DNA from: Roseiconus lacunae
Lineage (GTDB): Bacteria > Planctomycetota > Planctomycetia > Pirellulales > Pirellulaceae
Length of the DNA: 64,000 bases
Assembly: GCF_008312935.1 (NCBI RefSeq)
Contig: NZ_VSZO01000053.1
Span: 62,001-126,000 of the forward strand
Direction: 5' to 3'
Below are positions 7,958-16,826 of the stretch, piece after piece. The notes below the pieces were generated by a model that saw nothing but the letters and a program-made list of their open reading frames with translations, was not told the origin of the DNA and searched no databases. The position numbers and the translations under genes were made by a program. Positions within the stretch are counted from its first letter, which is position 1; each line of letters begins with the position of its first letter.

Positions 7958-10777
7958 TCACAACTTGGGCCCATGACTAGACTTAACAATGCCTCTAAGT
8001 TCTTGGGGTATCCGGCTAACGTTTTCCTGATGGCACCATATATACTGTAGGGACGGACATCTGGAAAGAACTGAAAAATCACTGATCTTCCTGCATTCTT
8101 CAAGATAAAGGAATCGTAGCTTAGAGAGTGCTGGCAAGAATGAAATATCACTCAGGTTTTCACAGAAGCTGAGTGACAAAGATCCCAACGAGCGGCAGTG
8201 TTCAATGTCTCTGAAATCATATATGCCTTCGCAACGGTTGATGGACAGATTTCTCAATCCAACCAAATCACGTAAGAACCCAATATTAGAAAGCGCACCG
8301 CAATCAGTTATTGCCAATTCTTGAAGACTACCGATTGATGCAAGGCTGGAAAAATCCTCAATGCGCAACATTGATAACAACAGTATTCGGAGTTTCTTCA
8401 ACGTTGATAGTGGCGACAGGTCGCTGAGCATCTCAAGCCGCTCAATTCTCAGTTGCTCAATATTCCGCCATGCACTAATCTTCTCGATACTAGCAATCGA
8501 TTCAAGAAATGGTGAAATTGCACTTGGATAGGGGTCATCGATCCTCTGCATGATTGCAATCGGACACTCAATGTCAAGCGGATGTAGTCGCTCGCACCCA
8601 AGCATTTCTAGCACGATAGATAAACGTTTTTCTTTGCCATACCCGTTGCAATCGCAGAGCATTGACAACGCAGTGTCGCTCCCAATGTGGGAAATTGTTT
8701 TCGCGCATAGCCCAAGTGTTTTGACTGATCGAAATCGCGTGTAGTGTAGATGAGCAAGTACGGAATCTCCCGCATGTGCGAGCACGATTGCTTCCTTTTC
8801 ATTTCTGGGAGGCGTTATTTTGCGCAGCGTAGCATTCACCCTCTTGCGAACCGCAATGTCGACCGAGCGAGCTGTTTCAAGACAAGCTACTGCTAGAGCG
8901 TAACAGGATCTTCTTACGGTCTTTTCGCTTGATTTGGCTCCTTCCTCTAATAGAGATTCAATTAACAGGTTACCAAATTTTACGCCGCCTGCAAATGTAC
9001 CGGCTGCAAGTACAATCGTCTCATGCCACTGGTCGCTAACAACTTTTCGAGTCAGAAAGTCTACGTCGAACATTTCGCCAGCACCGCACGCAGCCAAGTA
9101 TTCCTGGAATGTTCGGTGCTGAAAATCAATGTATCCCTTCGATGGTTCTCGAAGGACTCCAGATCTTTCCACAAGAAAACGGAGAACTTCTTTCGCATTA
9201 CACTTTCGTGATCGGTCGTCGTCGAATGCTGCAATATGTGGTGAGATCCAGTCTGTTGCTTGATCAAACGAAACTTCGATCTGCTGCCCAACCTTCGAAT
9301 CGTCAGCCCGGTTCCTCATCATGCTAAGGGCTAGACGCCGCAGAACCATCTGCTTATCCGATGGCGATATGAATCGCAGGTTCCCCTCGGGCGGCGAAAG
9401 TCCCCGCCTGCGATCACGATCTTCTGCCAACATTTCGCAACACCTTTGGTAAAGGTCGATGCGTTTCTCAGGTAAGTAGCCAGCTTCTCGCCAATGGATG
9501 GCGCAAACAAGCGAACAAAGAAGTGGACTTCGGCAAAGATCTCTTACGCCTGCATTTCTCGATTCCAAAAGTCGTTCTGGCAGTTTCTTCCAAGATTTCT
9601 CGATTTCCCGTATTGATGCTTCGTCATCCGTTGAGCGGATTAATGCTCTATGCCATTTGGCAATGAATCTATTGACGTCAAAGCGATTCATCTCCTGGAG
9701 AGTTGTCGAGATGAAACCACTTGGCGGATCCCACGGAGATTCCTTTTCTCTTTCGTCGTCTTCCGGAAAGAAACGCGAGGTTACAAAGATTTTCGAATTC
9801 GGGTAGCGATCAACAAAACCGCGTAGCCAAATCCAAAATTCCGCTCTCTTTGAATATGGGAGCTCATCCACTCCATCGAATAGGACAACGGCTCTATCAG
9901 AGGTCAGGGCATCATGAATCCAATGTTCTGGAGTGGAAACGCCCCAATAGTCCGTATCAATCGTGTATTCAACAAATCCAGACACGGACGGCCGACCGGT
10001 CTTTACAATGTCGTCTGTGCGCAGCGGTACGAAAAATGGAATCGATCCTCGCCAATCTTCTCCAATGTTCATTGCACATTGGACAGCGACCCAGCTCAGT
10101 AAGGTTGTTTTTCCCGCACCGGCTGGAGCACGAATGGTGATTCTGGATTCCGACGCAAGAAATTCATCTGCACGGTAGTTTTCCGCGGATTCGTCATTCA
10201 ACGAAAGGGTGATGTAGGCAATGTCAAGAGATTGGCTGATCCCACGCATCTCTCGAATGCCAATCATTTCGATAGTCTCGAACTTCCTCGCGACCTCTGC
10301 AAAGTATGCATCTTCAAATGCCTCATTCCGATCGGACGACCTGTCGAGCATCAGTCCCAGCTTTCGATCGCACTCTTCAAGATGAAAAAGTATTGATTGA
10401 AACTGCTTTTGCGTAGTGCGATTTCCTGCCCTGATCACATTTCTTAAAGCATTTACTACATCTTTCGACTGAATCTCCCGCTTTTTAAGTAGGTAGCCTT
10501 CATTTGTAATCTCTTTCAAACCCAATTGCACTTCTAGTCGCTTCAATTGGTCTGTAAATACTTCATGGCAGTGCTCGATGGCTGACAAGATTTGCTTGTG
10601 ATTTTCCCGGCGCAGCCACTCTAGGTAATCTTCGACAGTGACTCTCTCACGCTCTCGCCGGGATTGAGAAAACCATTGGACGAGCGAAGTACCAAGTCCA
10701 GTAATCGATGCAATTGACCCCAGTGAATTTGCATCGATTTCGCGAAGCGTTTTCAGTAACTCAGCAATTTCTATCAT
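7958..10777 (-). CDS. NACHT-LRR STAND ATPase (bacterial NLR-like)
   Basis: This 939-residue protein has a helical N-terminal region (about 1-205) with a weakly hydrophobic start and a coiled-coil-like part, then a NACHT module. The P-loop is APAGAGKTT (217-225; G220-A-G-K223-T224), Walker B is VVLFDGVDEL (297-306) and a sensor-like FVTSRFF follows. Residues about 400-620 form the helical winged-helix part. The C-terminal 180 residues are leucine-rich repeats (LSPLSTLKKLRIL, IGSLQELAITDC, LVGLRNLSINRC). Bacterial NACHT/NLR proteins are known anti-phage sensors that oligomerise on ligand binding. No nuclease or TIR motif is evident in the N-terminus, so the effector is unidentified. It looks more AT-rich than the flanking chromosome and lies in an island between two integrases. 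Confidence 0.85.
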   Translation of the reverse strand: MIEIAELLKTLREIDANSLGSIASITGLGTSLVQWFSQSRRERERVTVEDYLEWLRRENHKQILSAIEHCHEVFTDQLKRLEVQLGLKEITNEGYLLKKREIQSKDVVNALRNVIRAGNRTTQKQFQSILFHLEECDRKLGLMLDRSSDRNEAFEDAYFAEVARKFETIEMIGIREMRGISQSLDIAYITLSLNDESAENYRADEFLASESRITIRAPAGAGKTTLLSWVAVQCAMNIGEDWRGSIPFFVPLRTDDIVKTGRPSVSGFVEYTIDTDYWGVSTPEHWIHDALTSDRAVVLFDGVDELPYSKRAEFWIWLRGFVDRYPNSKIFVTSRFFPEDDEREKESPWDPPSGFISTTLQEMNRFDVNRFIAKWHRALIRSTDDEASIREIEKSWKKLPERLLESRNAGVRDLCRSPLLCSLVCAIHWREAGYLPEKRIDLYQRCCEMLAEDRDRRRGLSPPEGNLRFISPSDKQMVLRRLALSMMRNRADDSKVGQQIEVSFDQATDWISPHIAAFDDDRSRKCNAKEVLRFLVERSGVLREPSKGYIDFQHRTFQEYLAACGAGEMFDVDFLTRKVVSDQWHETIVLAAGTFAGGVKFGNLLIESLLEEGAKSSEKTVRRSCYALAVACLETARSVDIAVRKRVNATLRKITPPRNEKEAIVLAHAGDSVLAHLHYTRFRSVKTLGLCAKTISHIGSDTALSMLCDCNGYGKEKRLSIVLEMLGCERLHPLDIECPIAIMQRIDDPYPSAISPFLESIASIEKISAWRNIEQLRIERLEMLSDLSPLSTLKKLRILLLSMLRIEDFSSLASIGSLQELAITDCGALSNIGFLRDLVGLRNLSINRCEGIYDFRDIEHCRSLGSLSLSFCENLSDISFLPALSKLRFLYLEECRKISDFSVLSRCPSLQYIWCHQENVSRIPQELRGIVKSSHGPKL

Positions 10778-11353
10778 TACTTAGCCCCAGATTTCAACGT
10801 GAATCAAGATTCTAGCAGAACCACCGGCCCATTTGTTCACTGCTGATTAAAAATCAGTTATCTAGCCAATTGCCTGCTACGTAACCGTCAATCGACGGCA
10901 CTAAAGTCGACGTCGAATTGCGTGTTTTTTCGTATGTGTAGGTGCCTCCTTGGAGCACGGCAAGCGCACACTAAGTCTTTGGTATTCCAAGGACTTGGTC
11001 TACGCTTGCCGTGGGTGCGCCGGTGCACGCAACTGCACTCCGTGACTTAGCAATGCGAGAGACTAATGCCGCCGCACCACAAAGTGTCGGTTTGCGACCT
11101 ATGGGGTCTTGGCTGAATTTAGTGGCAACTATCGGTGCCATCGGCAAGGGCGAGGCGAATGACCACTCGGCTGCCGGGAAGATCGAGATTGACGTCTTTG
11201 GCAGACCAGGACGAGCCAAGACCGAGAAGACTGCTGTAATGTTGACTGAGATCGTTCATTCCCAGAGGATACGAAATCCTCCCGAAACTAGCGATCAGCC
11301 ACTAAAATCCGCGAAGAACCGACCTATGCAAATTCTAGATGCCCAGACCAAAG
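10778..11353. other. 576-bp gap between NACHT gene and kinase operon
   Basis: No convincing gene. Short frames exist on both strands (11011-11385 plus, 10971-11219 minus), but they overlap each other, lack ribosome sites and match nothing I know. The stretch holds the 58-nt compound hairpin at 10956-11013 and must contain the NACHT promoter on its left side. Confidence 0.5.
10956..11013. repeat. 58-nt two-tier inverted repeat
   Basis: The outer stem CACGGCAAGCG (10956-10966) pairs perfectly with CGCTTGCCGTG (11003-11013). A symmetric 6x6 internal loop follows, then the inner stem AAGTCTTTGG (10973-10982) with CCAAGGACTT (10987-10996; nine Watson-Crick pairs and one G-T) and the tetraloop TATT. 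It could be a terminator for the kinase operon, a folded RNA, or a single-strand recombination or transposition substrate. It does not show integron attC end motifs. Confidence 0.7.
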
Positions 11354-12736
11354 CTACCCAGATTGCCACCTTTTTAAGAGGCTGATGAAATCTTGTTGTA
11401 TGCGGGTAAATTCGCGGGAGTGTTCATCCATCCGTTCCGCGATTCTTTTTACATCACCTTTCCTGAGTTCAAGATCTTCAAACAGTTTTCCCTGCTTTAA
11501 ATCAGGGCGATTTGCTACGTTCGCTTCTTGTTGCCCTTGAGACCATCGAACGTTTGTGTTGACTAACGGGAAGACCTCAATTTTCAGCACGCCGTTAGAC
11601 GTGTTGCGAAAGGTTGGTCGCTTGACGCCCGCAGTATAACACAAAATAAATTCATCTATTGACACATCGCAACTCGGACGTTCGAGCCAGTGGCTTAGGC
11701 GCCCCAGTTCTCGTCTTAGCAACCAGCCTAGCCCTCCAGCAAAGTCGTCGACCATCGTATCATTGGTCAGTCCGGCAAACACGCCGAACCATAGCAAGCT
11801 CTCTTGAAGTTGTTCTGCGAAAGGAAAAAGCAGTGAAATATGGTCGAATGTTCCTGGCTGAATCCGGCTAGCAATATATCCGAGTACGAATGCTCGTTGC
11901 CTCAGTGTTGACTTTGTGCCTCGCGACAGAATCGCTCCTGCTTCCTCCAATGCTATTACTCGATTTTCACGTGAACCGTCTAGTGCCTTCCAAATGTCCT
12001 CGTTTCGTTTATTCTTCTGAAGGCATTGGAAGAAGTCCTGTTTTGAAATCTGCCCTTTATCCTTGTATCGGCGAACGGCATCTACTAGTCTCGCGTCCCC
12101 TCTGCGGCGGCTGCGAACGCCTTCGTTGGTGCTTTGCAGCACAACTTCCCAGACGAAACGGACGCTATCTGACGACAGGCTGAGCTGAGGTTCCCGCACA
12201 AGTTCTCTGGCTTGTAGCCATGCCGACTCCAAAGTACGAAGACTGCCACTTTGATCTAGAGTCGTGATATCGTAGTGGCGAACCGCGCGTGCCATCACGT
12301 AAGAAAGTGATCTTTCAAACGCCGAGAATGGCAGCTTAGTTAGTTCGAAGGCTCTTCCCGAATATGCCGCCGACTCGGCAATAACGAGAGCGGTATCAAC
12401 CGACCGATTTGACCTGGACCATTGAGTTGGTCCTCCGTTAACTGCAATGTTCGCTATCTCCCTGGTAAGTACCCTACACTGCGCCGAGAAAGGTTGAATG
12501 TTACGAAAATAGGTTCCAATCCATGCGTTGAAGTCAGTCAGAGTTCCGTCTTTTACGACAATTGCATTTGGGAGCGAGAAATGGCTTTCCGGCGATTCCT
12601 TCCACGCGAGCACTAATTCCTCCGGCCGCAGATCATCCCAGTCGATGGTGTTACTTACGAAATGAGAGTCGATCGATGCTCTCGCCGAGAGATAGCCGAC
12701 GAAGTCAGAGCGGTCGCAGCGAAGAAAAAATGTCAT
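11354..12736 (-). CDS. Unknown protein, third gene of kinase-helicase operon
   Basis: A 460-residue soluble protein with no family I recognise. I chose ATG 12736 because it overlaps the helicase stop in an ATGA; an upstream in-frame ATG at 12754 also exists. It is mainly helical, with aromatic-rich segments (WLLRRELGRLSHWLERP near 360, FVWEVVLQ near 200) and a charged helix or coiled coil over the last 45 residues (DVKRIAERMDEHSREFTRIQQDF). No P-loop, nuclease, protease or membrane motif is visible. As the most family-specific gene of a tightly coupled operon it may be the effector or sensor; this is inference from context only. Confidence 0.75.
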   Translation of the reverse strand: MTFFLRCDRSDFVGYLSARASIDSHFVSNTIDWDDLRPEELVLAWKESPESHFSLPNAIVVKDGTLTDFNAWIGTYFRNIQPFSAQCRVLTREIANIAVNGGPTQWSRSNRSVDTALVIAESAAYSGRAFELTKLPFSAFERSLSYVMARAVRHYDITTLDQSGSLRTLESAWLQARELVREPQLSLSSDSVRFVWEVVLQSTNEGVRSRRRGDARLVDAVRRYKDKGQISKQDFFQCLQKNKRNEDIWKALDGSRENRVIALEEAGAILSRGTKSTLRQRAFVLGYIASRIQPGTFDHISLLFPFAEQLQESLLWFGVFAGLTNDTMVDDFAGGLGWLLRRELGRLSHWLERPSCDVSIDEFILCYTAGVKRPTFRNTSNGVLKIEVFPLVNTNVRWSQGQQEANVANRPDLKQGKLFEDLELRKGDVKRIAERMDEHSREFTRIQQDFISLLKRWQSG

Positions 12737-13890
12737 GATCCCCCTCCGAAGCAAGCGTCGATGGAAGGGGCCGTGTGAATCGGATTATTTGCCGTTAGCG
12801 CCGATTCGAAGTAAGGGTGTAGGTCATCTGTATGATATACCGATAGCGCCGTTTTCGTTCGAGTTACCACCGTGAATGCCATCTTCCGATTGTTTCCGAA
12901 GACTTTCAGTGACTCACAGGCAGCCAAGTGCGTAGCTCTAAATTCCAGGCCCTTTGAACCGTGAAAAGTCGAAACGATGATTTGCTTTCCCTCCAGATCC
13001 AAAGAATCTGCCCCACTTGAAAGTAGAGTTGCCTTCGATCCAATTGAGGACTGCGAAATGTAATTCCACATTTCAGTAGTCTCTTCCTTCTTGGGGCAAA
13101 GAACGCCGAGATACTCGCCCGGAAAAGCAGACAATTGAGTCTTAAGGCGTTTGATAATTAACTGAGCTTGGGAGTGAAGAGAATCACACCGCTCTTTGTT
13201 TACTGTCGACGGGTTGTCGTCCTCGACGTAATTGGAAAACTCTGTCAACGGATCGTATCCGTTCCATTTCTTGGCAATTTCGTCAGCAACTTGGCAAATG
13301 GATCTACCAATTCTGTAGTGGTATCTAAGGGGGTAACACTTATCGACGCATGCACCAATTTCACTTTCGGAGTCGTCTCCGCTGTAAATCTTTTGTCTTC
13401 CGTCGGCAACTGCACAGAGACGAACAGCAAGTCTTCGAAACAATTTGATCTCGTTTGGGAGATAGTCTTGAGCCTCATCTAAAAGGATTGCGTCGTATAC
13501 GCCTTCCAGGCCCATTTGATCGGCAACCATTGCCGCCTCTTCTGCAAGTCGATTCCTGACATCTTCAAACTTCCCTACTCGCGATACGTGGCCTCCGAAC
13601 TGTCGAAGAAAGTCGGAGAGGAGGTTGCTGCAAGTGACGATTTTTGAAGAAGGAAAATCGTATGCAGATGCCCCTGTTGAGATAAACTCACATAGAGGAC
13701 GAGTGAAGGTAACGACTGCGATGTTGGTGAAACCGGAAAGGTGCAGGTAGTTTGCCCTCAAGAGTAAAAGATTTGTTTTTCCAGATCCGGGAGGACCGGT
13801 GATTAAGAAACTTTCTGATTCTGGTATCGAAAATATTTTCTTTTGATCGTCGTCGAGATCTTTTCGGCCTACCCACCAAGTACCACTCAT
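12733..13890 (-). CDS. Compact UvrD-like SF1 helicase/ATPase
   Basis: This 385-residue protein carries SF1 helicase motifs in order: Walker A GPPGSGKTN (32-40), motif Ia-like VVTFTRPL (60-67), motif II DEAQD (138-142), YSGDD (169-173, motif III-like), an Arg-containing LRYHYRIG (188-195), motif V-like STFHGSKGLEF (about 309-319) and a motif VI-like VVTRTKTAL. UvrD/Rep enzymes run to about 700 residues, so the 1B/2B insertions are absent. Its start overlaps the kinase stop (TAATG) and its end overlaps the next gene (ATGA). It probably acts as a nucleic-acid-responsive ATPase within the three-gene system; true unwinding activity cannot be judged. Confidence 0.85.
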   Translation of the reverse strand: MSGTWWVGRKDLDDDQKKIFSIPESESFLITGPPGSGKTNLLLLRANYLHLSGFTNIAVVTFTRPLCEFISTGASAYDFPSSKIVTCSNLLSDFLRQFGGHVSRVGKFEDVRNRLAEEAAMVADQMGLEGVYDAILLDEAQDYLPNEIKLFRRLAVRLCAVADGRQKIYSGDDSESEIGACVDKCYPLRYHYRIGRSICQVADEIAKKWNGYDPLTEFSNYVEDDNPSTVNKERCDSLHSQAQLIIKRLKTQLSAFPGEYLGVLCPKKEETTEMWNYISQSSIGSKATLLSSGADSLDLEGKQIIVSTFHGSKGLEFRATHLAACESLKVFGNNRKMAFTVVTRTKTALSVYHTDDLHPYFESALTANNPIHTAPSIDACFGGGS

Positions 13891-15287
13891 TAGGTGATTT
13901 CCTCTCGTGAATCGTCAAGTAGCTGGGGAGAAGTAATTCCACTGCCGTTTGCGCATTGGGCTCGGTCCAGCATTAAGTAGAGAAAATTCGAGATTTCTTG
14001 CGGCAGACTCGGCGAATTAATCGGCCCTCGAAACACGTTGCATCCATATGGAATCGAATGAATGCTCGTGCCTTCAGGGAGCAAGTACGCTGAAGAACTT
14101 ACACAAATTGACAAAGAGGCTTCGTCAACAATCTCGCACATAAAATAGACGGCAAGGGAGTGCTCCAGTTGGTGGCGCCCGCTCTTTGCAAATTCGACTC
14201 GAATCTTTGCGGGGCTTTCCATCTCATTCGAAATGGACATTCGTGGAAATGCATCGTCCCCTGCACAAGCGTTGTGAATGGTGCTCTCTATGGTAAGTAC
14301 CAGATGACGGACTGTTTGAGTTGAAACGGTAATGTGTTCGTCTGTGTCGTTCGCTGCATTATCAAGCTTTGCCGCTAACTTGCGTTTTGCTACTCGGGCG
14401 CGAATAGCGTCGGGGGATTCATGCTCTTTCGACTCCCGCAGAAGAAAGTCTTCCCATGATACCAATCGCAATCGCGCGACTGGGTCTTTCACCAGGCTAT
14501 TGCGGGCCGCAAGCACGAGGTCCTGGGATACTTCACATGAGTGAATGACAGGTCGTTCTGTGTTTACGGCGTCGACAAGAATCCCATATGGATGACTAAA
14601 TTCGCTAAACAGAGGCTTTCTCATAATTAAGTCGTGCAACACCCCGCCTAGCTGATAGAGTGACACCGCTCTCCAGCCCTCTAAAGAGTCAACCTCAACG
14701 CGATTAAGAAACTCTGGGGAACTGTACCTTAACGTTCCAATAAAATCTCTCGCTTCTTGATCCGTTAAATCAGAGTCGCCAAAAGGCCTTAGCACACCAA
14801 GATCCATCAAGACAGCACGTTCGTAGTCATCCGTTATCACGATATTCGACGGCTTAATGTCCCTGTGTGCGAGCCCTACTTCTTCTAAAAACATTGCAGC
14901 AGATGTCACTTGAGACAGGACATGAGGAATACGTTCTCGGGGAACGTCGAGAAGTGCGTCTTCTAGATTTCGACCTTTAACTAGCTCCATCGAGACAAAA
15001 AGGTGCCCTGTATCAGCACATTCGCCGCCGTCGAAAATCTGCACAAGGTTTGCGTGGTGCCGTCCAACTAGTTCCAGTTCTCGATTGATTCTTGCTAGTT
15101 GTTTGTCTTTTCCCGATCGTTCCACCAAATCAGGGTCAAAAACTTTCAAGGCAGCTAGCTTGCCTTCCTTCGCGGAGTCGAAGACTAATGCGGTTTTTCC
15201 AGCACCAAGATAACTACCGACAGACCAGCCGCCGACGGTTTTCCCGGCTAGCTCTTCGGTCATTCTTTTTGCGACAGTCGGATCCAC
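13890..15287 (-). CDS. Hanks-type protein kinase with novel C-terminal domain
   Basis: This 465-residue protein has a Ser/Thr kinase domain at about 20-285: a glycine loop with Lys (LGAGKTALV, 27-35), ATP-anchoring Lys48 (ALKVF), Glu70, catalytic HRD 141-143 (HRDIKPSN), DLG 162-164 in place of DFG, and SPE 190-192. Most catalytic residues are present, so it is probably active. The C-terminal 180 residues (repeated DEHITVSTQT and EHSLAVYFMCEIVD-type strands) match no domain I know, and there is no membrane segment, unlike typical planctomycete receptor-like kinases. GTG 15287 is the longest start; ATG 15263 is possible. First gene of the overlapping operon, so a likely sensor or signal-relay part. 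Confidence 0.85.
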   Translation of the reverse strand: MDPTVAKRMTEELAGKTVGGWSVGSYLGAGKTALVFDSAKEGKLAALKVFDPDLVERSGKDKQLARINRELELVGRHHANLVQIFDGGECADTGHLFVSMELVKGRNLEDALLDVPRERIPHVLSQVTSAAMFLEEVGLAHRDIKPSNIVITDDYERAVLMDLGVLRPFGDSDLTDQEARDFIGTLRYSSPEFLNRVEVDSLEGWRAVSLYQLGGVLHDLIMRKPLFSEFSHPYGILVDAVNTERPVIHSCEVSQDLVLAARNSLVKDPVARLRLVSWEDFLLRESKEHESPDAIRARVAKRKLAAKLDNAANDTDEHITVSTQTVRHLVLTIESTIHNACAGDDAFPRMSISNEMESPAKIRVEFAKSGRHQLEHSLAVYFMCEIVDEASLSICVSSSAYLLPEGTSIHSIPYGCNVFRGPINSPSLPQEISNFLYLMLDRAQCANGSGITSPQLLDDSREEIT

Positions 15288-15540
15288 TTTTCTTGTTCGT
15301 TATTTAAGACAGTTGACCGCTACAGATGAGCGTTGCAATCGTGAACGAATGATTCTAGCGGATAGCATTGCCAAAGGTAACTCCGGGGAACTCGGAGAGA
15401 TTCGTTTGAGTACCTGATGACGCGGCACCTGAATTCCCGAACCATGCCACCAGCGAGATTAAGGCTCTACGAGCCTTGCACGCCGTGGGCTCGTCACATC
15501 CGGCACATTTGACCCACCCGGCCCCCGGCTCAGTCGACGC

Positions 15541-15870
15541 TCACGCAGAGCGATGCTTGAGCACCCGGTAGACGGTTGGTCGCGAGACGCCCGTTGCTCT
15601 TGCAATCTTTGCTTTGGCCACGCCCTCTGAGTTCATTCGAACGATTGCCTCGGCTTGATCTTCAGTGACGCTGATCAGTCGACCGGCTTCACTTCCGCCC
15701 CAAACCCGGCCCGCCTTCCGGGCTTTCGCTTGGCCAGCCAGAACACGCTCGGCTCGGACTTCCGTTTCAAACTGAGCGACGCTTGCCAACACATTGGCCA
15801 TCAACCGACCGGCAGCGGTTGATAGGTCCATCCCGTCTTCGAGCGATACCAATCCGACGCAGCGCCGGGG
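15541..15870 (-). pseudogene. C-terminal fragment of a serine resolvase/invertase
   Basis: The reading VGLVSLEDGMDLSTAAGR, followed by a long helix (LMANVLASVAQFETEVRAERV) and a Hin/Tn3-type helix-turn-helix (GVAKAKIARATGVSRPTVYRVLK), is the C-terminal half of a serine recombinase. The frame continues upstream to 16032, but the translation there is unrelated, so the N-terminal catalytic half with its Ser nucleophile and Arg residues is missing. I do not see it in other frames of 15870-16370. A remnant of a past transposon or phage inversion module. Confidence 0.75.
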
Positions 15871-16370
15871 CAGATTGCACCGATGGACGCTTGGTAAAGC
15901 ATTGGATTGGCCACGGTGTCCCAGATGTTGACCGGTTGCGGTAGTGTGCTGAACAGCGGTCAACACTACTTGGATTTGGCCAACTAGGTGATGGTGGAAG
16001 GCATGTTTTTGAACTGCCGCTTCCACCCTCACTTGGATCGAGAAGAGAGTTGCGCCGACTAACGATTACGCTCGATAAATCCCCGTGCAATCGCCCTGCC
16101 GCCTCGTTGCCTTGCGGCTGGGCTCGCTGGCCCAATCTCAATTAGGTGTTAGCCACGCCAGCGTCATTTGCGAAGCGATCGCTTCTGGAATAGTAGGGAT
16201 CTCCATCGAACCTCTGCGCCGTGACCAGCCTTTACCATTGTCTGGCCTCGAACCCAGGCAGTCGTTTACAGGCGGCTGTACCGCACTGGTATGCTTTCGC
16301 GTATGTTTTTAGCGCCACGGCCCAAGTATTGTTGAGCCTTTAACAACGTCACGAAAATGCGGGGCATTGG
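15871..16370. other. Gap of degraded mobile DNA
   Basis: About 500 bases with no supportable gene. It includes an 8-bp inverted repeat, GTTGACCG (15927-15934) with CGGTCAAC (15957-15964), just upstream of the resolvase remnant. Such a site could be left from a recombination site, though too little survives to say. The final 60 bases presumably hold the promoter of the small membrane protein at 16371. Confidence 0.4.
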
Positions 16371-16826
16371 ATGGAAGAACTTTTGCGACTGACTGCCGTC
16401 GGGCTAATATCCGGCCTGTTTTCGTCTTTCATCGCGTACCGGTCGCATCAGCGGAAGCGATGGTGGGAAATGAGGGTCGCGGCGTATCAGGAATTGATTC
16501 ACGCGCTGTCAGACTTGCTCCATACCGCTGACACCTACTTGGAAGCCCACTACGATCAGCAGGATTTAACCAGTGAAGCCAAGCAGCGGATCAGCAGGAT
16601 TCGATCCGAGCAATACCCTAAGATCAGAAGGGCCGCCGATAGCGGCGCCTTTTTGTTTTCGCATACGGTCTGTGAGTCATTGAAGAAATTCATGACCCAA
16701 GAAGATGACGAAAAGTACAGTTCAATAATTAACCTTGAGAACGAGTACGGCAGAGCAAAAGCCTGCCTTGAGGCGGTCGTCACAGCATCGAAGAAAGACC
16801 TATCGACGCGTTGGTGGTGGCTCTAG
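16371..16826 (+). CDS. Small membrane-anchored helical protein
   Basis: A 151-residue protein with one N-terminal membrane segment (about 6-24, LTAVGLISGLFSSFIAYRS), followed by basic residues (HQRKRWWEMR) that would sit in the cytoplasm, then long amphipathic helices (AAYQELIHALSDLLHTADTYLEAHY). This one-TM plus helical-bundle architecture is common in uncharacterised proteins of mobile and defence islands. It ends convergently with the integrase gene, overlapping by four bases. Function unknown; a membrane effector or accessory role is possible. Confidence 0.65.
   Translation: MEELLRLTAVGLISGLFSSFIAYRSHQRKRWWEMRVAAYQELIHALSDLLHTADTYLEAHYDQQDLTSEAKQRISRIRSEQYPKIRRAADSGAFLFSHTVCESLKKFMTQEDDEKYSSIINLENEYGRAKACLEAVVTASKKDLSTRWWWL

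Noticed and set aside
10956-11013. Integron attC site
   Set aside because: Lacks the R'/R'' core (GTTRRRY and its complement), and no integron integrase is present.
10971-11219. Minus-strand frame of 82 codons
   Set aside because: Overlaps the hairpin and the frame above; its translation looks like non-coding sequence.
11011-11385. Plus-strand frame of 124 codons after the kinase operon
   Set aside because: No ribosome site, unusual composition, overlaps the hairpin and the 3' end of the opposite gene, and resembles no family.
13168-13482. Plus-strand frame inside the helicase gene
   Set aside because: Antisense shadow of a gene with clear helicase motifs.
15541-16032. Full-length resolvase gene
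   Set aside because: Only the C-terminal half matches the family; the upstream part of the frame is unrelated and the catalytic Ser half is missing.
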